The notes under the pieces are model-generated. The model made no database searches and was not told where the DNA came from. It saw nothing but the letters and a program-made list of their open reading frames with translations. From contig JAHRFE010000007.1 in assembly GCA_019084245.1 (NCBI GenBank), forward strand, positions 175,924 to 239,923: a stretch of DNA of 64,000 nt, read 5' to 3'. Positions 58,579 to 64,000 of this stretch are shown piece by piece; the first letter of the stretch is position 1, and every line of letters starts with the position of its first letter. The translations under genes were made by a program, and so were the position numbers. The DNA is from Hoeflea sp. GTDB taxonomy: Bacteria > Pseudomonadota > Alphaproteobacteria > Rhizobiales > Rhizobiaceae.

Positions 58579-60252
58579 ATGCTGGTTCAGCTGTCGATTC
58601 GCGATATCGTCCTGATCGAGAAGCTCGATCTCGAATTCGACGCCGGACTTTCGGTCCTCACCGGGGAAACCGGCGCGGGCAAATCCATCCTGCTTGATTC
58701 ACTTTCGCTGGCGCTTGGCGGCCGCGGCGATGGCGGCCTCGTGCGCCATGGCGCCGACAAGGGCCAGGTCACCGCCGTGTTCGACGTGGCCACCGACCAT
58801 CCGGCGCGGCTGCTGCTGCGTGACAACGGCATCGACGATGATGGCGACCTGGTGTTCCGCCGGGTGCAATCGGCCGATGGCCGAACCCGCGTGTTCCTCA
58901 ATGATCAGCCGGCGAGCGTGGCGCTGATGCGCGAGGCGGGCCTCAAGCTCGTCGAGATCCACGGCCAGCACGATGACCGGGCGCTGGTGGAGACGGATGC
59001 ACACCGGTCGCTGCTCGATGCCTTCGGCGGCCTGACCGGGCGCACCGCCGAGACCGGGCGGCTTTATGAGGCCTGGCGCGAAGCGGAACGGGCGCTGAAA
59101 GCCCACCGGGCGAAAGTCGAGGCGGCGCGACGGGAGGCCGATTTCCTGCGCTCCTCCGTCGAGGAGCTGGAGAAACTTCACCCGATCGAAGGCGAGGAAG
59201 AGGATCTCGCCGAGCGCCGCTCGCTGATGATGAAGGCAGAGAAGACCGCCAGCGACATCAACGAGGCCGACGAGATCCTGAACGGGCAGGGTTCGCCGAT
59301 GCCGGTGATCAGCGGGCTGATGCGGCGGCTCGAACGCAAGGCCCAGGAAGCGCCTGAGCTTCTGAACGAGACCGTGGCAGCACTCGATGCCGTGCTCAAT
59401 GCGCTGGCGGACGCGCAGTCCGCGGTGGAGGCGGCGCTGAGGGCCGCCGATTTCAACCCGCGTGACCTGGAAGAGACCGAGGAGCGGCTGTTCGCGCTGC
59501 GCGGCGCTGCACGCAAATACAATGTCACCGTCGAGGCGCTGCCCGAGCTTGCGGCGCAGATGGTGAACGATCTCAGCGATCTCGACGCCGGCGAGGAGCG
59601 GCTGGCGGCAATGGAGGCCCGGGTCGGCGAGACCAGAGCGGCGTTCCTTGAGGCAGCAAGGCAGCTTTCCGTGCGGCGGCACGAGACGGCCGAGGCGCTG
59701 ACAAGTGCGGTGATGGCGGAACTTCCGGCGCTCAAGCTTGAACGCGCCGAGTTCATTGTCGAGATGCTGAGCGATGCGGGCAATGCGGGGCCGTCGGGCA
59801 TCGACGCCATCGCCTTTCACGTGCGCACCAATCCGGGCTCGCGGCCGGGCCCGATCATGAAGGTCGCCTCAGGCGGCGAGCTGTCGCGATTCCTGCTGGC
59901 GATCAAGGTGGCGCTGGCCGATCGCGGTTCGGCGCCGACGCTGGTCTTTGACGAGATCGACACCGGGGTCGGCGGCGCCGTGGCCGACGCCATCGGCAAG
60001 CGCCTGAAGCGGCTGGCTTCGGGCGTGCAGGTGCTTTCAGTGACGCACGCGCCGCAGGTGGCTGCGCGTGCGGCCACGCATATGCTGATCGCCAAGGGAC
60101 CGTCCGCGGCAGGTTCGCTCACGGTCACGACGAGGGTCTCCACCATGGGCGCGGATCAGCGGCGCGAGGAAATCGCCCGGATGTTGGCGGGCGAGCATGT
60201 GACCGACGAAGCCCGGGCGGCTGCAGCCCGGCTCCTTGACGTGGCGGAGTGA
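58579..60252 (+). CDS. recN: DNA repair protein RecN
   Basis: SMC-like ATPase of 557 residues for double-strand break repair. Walker A is GETGAGKSILLDSLSLALGG (about 29-48); a coiled coil covers about 150-370; the ABC signature is VASGGELSRFLLAIKVAL and Walker B is LVFDEIDTGVGG (about 453-464), followed by SVTHAPQVAARA. Gene order bamD-recN-ligA is common in this order of bacteria. Confidence 0.96.
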   Translation: MLVQLSIRDIVLIEKLDLEFDAGLSVLTGETGAGKSILLDSLSLALGGRGDGGLVRHGADKGQVTAVFDVATDHPARLLLRDNGIDDDGDLVFRRVQSADGRTRVFLNDQPASVALMREAGLKLVEIHGQHDDRALVETDAHRSLLDAFGGLTGRTAETGRLYEAWREAERALKAHRAKVEAARREADFLRSSVEELEKLHPIEGEEEDLAERRSLMMKAEKTASDINEADEILNGQGSPMPVISGLMRRLERKAQEAPELLNETVAALDAVLNALADAQSAVEAALRAADFNPRDLEETEERLFALRGAARKYNVTVEALPELAAQMVNDLSDLDAGEERLAAMEARVGETRAAFLEAARQLSVRRHETAEALTSAVMAELPALKLERAEFIVEMLSDAGNAGPSGIDAIAFHVRTNPGSRPGPIMKVASGGELSRFLLAIKVALADRGSAPTLVFDEIDTGVGGAVADAIGKRLKRLASGVQVLSVTHAPQVAARAATHMLIAKGPSAAGSLTVTTRVSTMGADQRREEIARMLAGEHVTDEARAAAARLLDVAE

Positions 60253-60294
60253 AGCCTGCTGCCCGGTCTGGGCCGGTGCGGCGGAAATCTGAGC

Positions 60295-60978
60295 CTACCA
60301 ATAGACCTTGTTGAAGGCCGACGGGCCTTCGAGCCGGACCATGATGTCGACGACGCGGGAGGTGGCGTCGCGCGCGGTCTCGGCGTTCCACCGCGTGACC
60401 GGCTTGTCGCGGGCGTCATCGGCCATCATCTCGACCACGCCGCGCAGATGATGCGCCGTGCTCATGAAGCTTGCCGCCGTCTCCAGATCCTGCTCGCTCA
60501 ACCGGTAGCGGCCCGGCGCGTCATCGCCCAGGATGTCGAGATAGGCCAGGGGCAGGGCGGGGGACATGGCCGGGGTCTTGTCGTCAGTCGCGGCGAGGCC
60601 ATTGACTTGCGATCCGGCTTGTTCACCGCCCGGGAGCCGGCCGAGACCTGCCAGCGTCTTGAACGAGGAAGCGAAATCGGTGGCCGCGGCTTCAAGCTCC
60701 TTGGCCATCCGCGCGGAGTGACCGACCAGGAACCCCGGCGCCAGGTTGAACAGCGCCAGCGTGTTCATCTGCTCCTTCAGATGGTCGAGCCGGTCCTCGG
60801 CAAACGCCTTGCGGCTGAGTGCGGCCGATTCCATGAAATCATCGAGCATCGTCAGCGGATCGGGGCCCGCGTCTTCGCTTGCGGTACCGGTCTGCGCCGT
60901 AGCCGAGGACGTGCCCATGGCGGCAGGCCGTTCGGTGACCGGCTTGCTGACGGAATATGCGTTTGCGCTGACAATCAT
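60295..60978 (-). CDS. hypothetical protein between recN and ligA
   Basis: A 227-residue soluble protein of unknown family. The first 35 residues are Ser/Thr/Ala-rich; the rest is mostly helical with LDHLKEQMNTLALFNLAPGF and ARMAKELEAAATDFASSFKT, and a C-terminal VTRWNAETARDATSRVVDIM. No signal peptide or membrane segment. The start at 60978 follows AAGGA. It is convergent with recN and divergent from ligA, so it is outside the usual operon. Confidence 0.75.
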   Translation of the reverse strand: MIVSANAYSVSKPVTERPAAMGTSSATAQTGTASEDAGPDPLTMLDDFMESAALSRKAFAEDRLDHLKEQMNTLALFNLAPGFLVGHSARMAKELEAAATDFASSFKTLAGLGRLPGGEQAGSQVNGLAATDDKTPAMSPALPLAYLDILGDDAPGRYRLSEQDLETAASFMSTAHHLRGVVEMMADDARDKPVTRWNAETARDATSRVVDIMVRLEGPSAFNKVYW

Positions 60979-61057
60979 CCGGCCACAGTCCTTCATCGCA
61001 GACGAGAAACATGCTGCGACTTTTCATCTTACGCCCCAAACCCTAACCGCTGATTGA

Positions 61058-63226
<2,169 letters not shown>

Positions 63227-63294
63227 GGAGAATTCCATATGGGGGCAAACCACTTATCTTGTCATTTGACAATTTAAGGCATGAGGCTTAGATC

Positions 63295-63570
63295 TTGTCA
63301 CGCGACAGACATCCCAAGAAAGAGGTCGAGGCGGCGCTGCAGGCTGCCGAAGACCTTGGCTGGACGATCGTCAGGCGCAAGGGCAAAGGGCATGCCTGGG
63401 GGCTTTTAAGATGTCCAAGACCAACGGATGCCTGCCGCTGCGGTCAATATTGTCAGATGTCGGTCAACTCGACACCGGAAAACCCGGCAGCGCATGCCGC
63501 CAAGCTGATTGGCAAGGTGCGTGGATGCACCAACCCGCTGAAGGAGGATGATGATGGCAGAAAAGTTTGA
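63295..63570 (+). CDS. HicA-like cysteine-rich small protein
   Basis: A 91-residue protein starting at TTG (only possible start; GAGG lies eight bases upstream and a stop codon is two codons before). The pattern EDLGWTIVRRKGKGHAWGLL resembles the strand-loop of HicA-type RNA-binding toxins, where a His follows a Gly-rich turn. It is followed by CPRPTDACRCGQYC, four cysteines that may bind zinc, and HAAKLIGKVRGCTNP. A toxin role is inferred from the layout and the overlapping partner, not proven. Confidence 0.65.
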   Translation: MSRDRHPKKEVEAALQAAEDLGWTIVRRKGKGHAWGLLRCPRPTDACRCGQYCQMSVNSTPENPAAHAAKLIGKVRGCTNPLKEDDDGRKV

Positions 63571-63868
63571 ATTCGAGCTCGTCTTTGCCCTTCCCGACGG
63601 TGAGCATGATGCTTTCGAGCTTTCCGATGCGGTTTTTGAAGCTGGTTATCAGGATGCGATCATCGGTTCGGGCGATCCACGCCTGTTGGCCGTTGAACTC
63701 GAGGTGGATGGGGACGACGCCGAGACAGTTATCCTCACCGTGGCCCGGTCACTTCTGAAACACCTCCCTAAGGGCACGGCATTGCGCGAAGTCCGGCCGG
63801 ATCTGGTGAGCCTGGCGGATGTTGCCGAGCGGCTTGAAGTGCGGCGTCAGGCCCTGCAGCATGTGTAG
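63554..63868 (+). CDS. partner of the HicA-like protein, ending within a helix-turn-helix
   Basis: A 104-residue protein overlapping the previous gene by 17 bases. Residues 1-75 form an alternating strand/helix domain (FEFELVFALPDGEHDAFELS, LAVELEVDGDDAETVIL), and 83-101 look like the beginning of a helix-turn-helix (LVSLADVAERLEVRRQAL). The frame ends two residues later, so the DNA-binding unit is incomplete by comparison with a full helix-turn-helix and the gene may be truncated. ATG at 63554 is chosen because AGGAGG lies six bases before it. Confidence 0.65.
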   Translation: MAEKFEFELVFALPDGEHDAFELSDAVFEAGYQDAIIGSGDPRLLAVELEVDGDDAETVILTVARSLLKHLPKGTALREVRPDLVSLADVAERLEVRRQALQHV

Positions 63869-64000
63869 ACGCCCGTTTGGCAAGAGGAATCTTTAGTCGA
63901 TATTTGCGCGTTGTCGGGTGCTGACATGTGTCCGGCCTTTGATGCGGCTTTTTCACATGCCGCGGGCCCGTATGGTGTTCGCAGGTCAGGTCCAAAACAA

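Overview
The window looks like the chromosome of a GC-rich alphaproteobacterium of the order Hyphomicrobiales (Rhizobiales), probably close to Rhizobiaceae/Hoeflea-type bacteria. The reasons are the gene order of the division and cell-wall (dcw) cluster, an FtsZ with a very long C-terminal linker, a meso-diaminopimelate-type MurE, the order ftsZ-lpxC-bamD-recN-ligA, and CtrA-like sites. The genus is an inference. No tRNA, rRNA, CRISPR array, transposase or prophage was seen.

Region 1 (1-22.1 kb) is mixed housekeeping and accessory DNA. It holds a chemoreceptor, a CPA2 antiporter, an MltB-type lytic transglycosylase, a small AT-rich membrane-protein gene, a GNAT enzyme, a GH25 lysozyme-like lipoprotein, a GGDEF protein with a degenerate EAL domain, a HIT protein, a fused hydantoinase/oxoprolinase opposite a MarR regulator, an aldo/keto reductase, a ribbon-helix-helix-like gene with operator-like repeats, a DMT exporter, a DjlA-like/AmpD-like pair, an SLT lipoprotein, a lone TadG-like protein and a GAF-EAL phosphodiesterase.

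Region 2 (22.3-30.1 kb) starts with the RNase P RNA gene. It continues with a YciE-like protein, 5-formyltetrahydrofolate cyclo-ligase, a Tat-exported isoquinoline-oxidoreductase-type molybdoenzyme (two subunits), an SH3-type secreted protein, a Crp/Fnr regulator, a cytochrome c'-like protein and two small proteins.

Region 3 (30.3-57.5 kb) is the dcw cluster: mraZ-rsmH-ftsL-ftsI-murE-murF-mraY-murD-ftsW-murG-murC-murB, then ddlB-ftsQ-ftsA-ftsZ and lpxC. Most joints are overlaps or gaps of a few bases, so translation is probably coupled. Four CCCA repeats at exact 10-bp steps upstream of mraZ look like the MraZ operator. The cluster is interrupted between murB and ddlB by about 6.9 kb holding a GFA-type protein, a DUF1579-like protein, two tandem GGDEF genes, a DmpA-type peptidase and a frameshifted GGDEF-EAL gene.

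Region 4 (57.7-64 kb) holds bamD, recN, an unknown protein, ligA and a two-gene cassette resembling a toxin-antitoxin module.

The most interesting pattern is that five cyclic-di-GMP genes flank or interrupt the division cluster. TTAA-N7-TTAA (CtrA-type) sites lie upstream of the GAF-EAL gene and lpxC, and one-mismatch versions lie upstream of mraZ and the first tandem GGDEF gene. This suggests cell-cycle-linked control shared by division, envelope and c-di-GMP genes, but it is a hypothesis drawn from sequence only.
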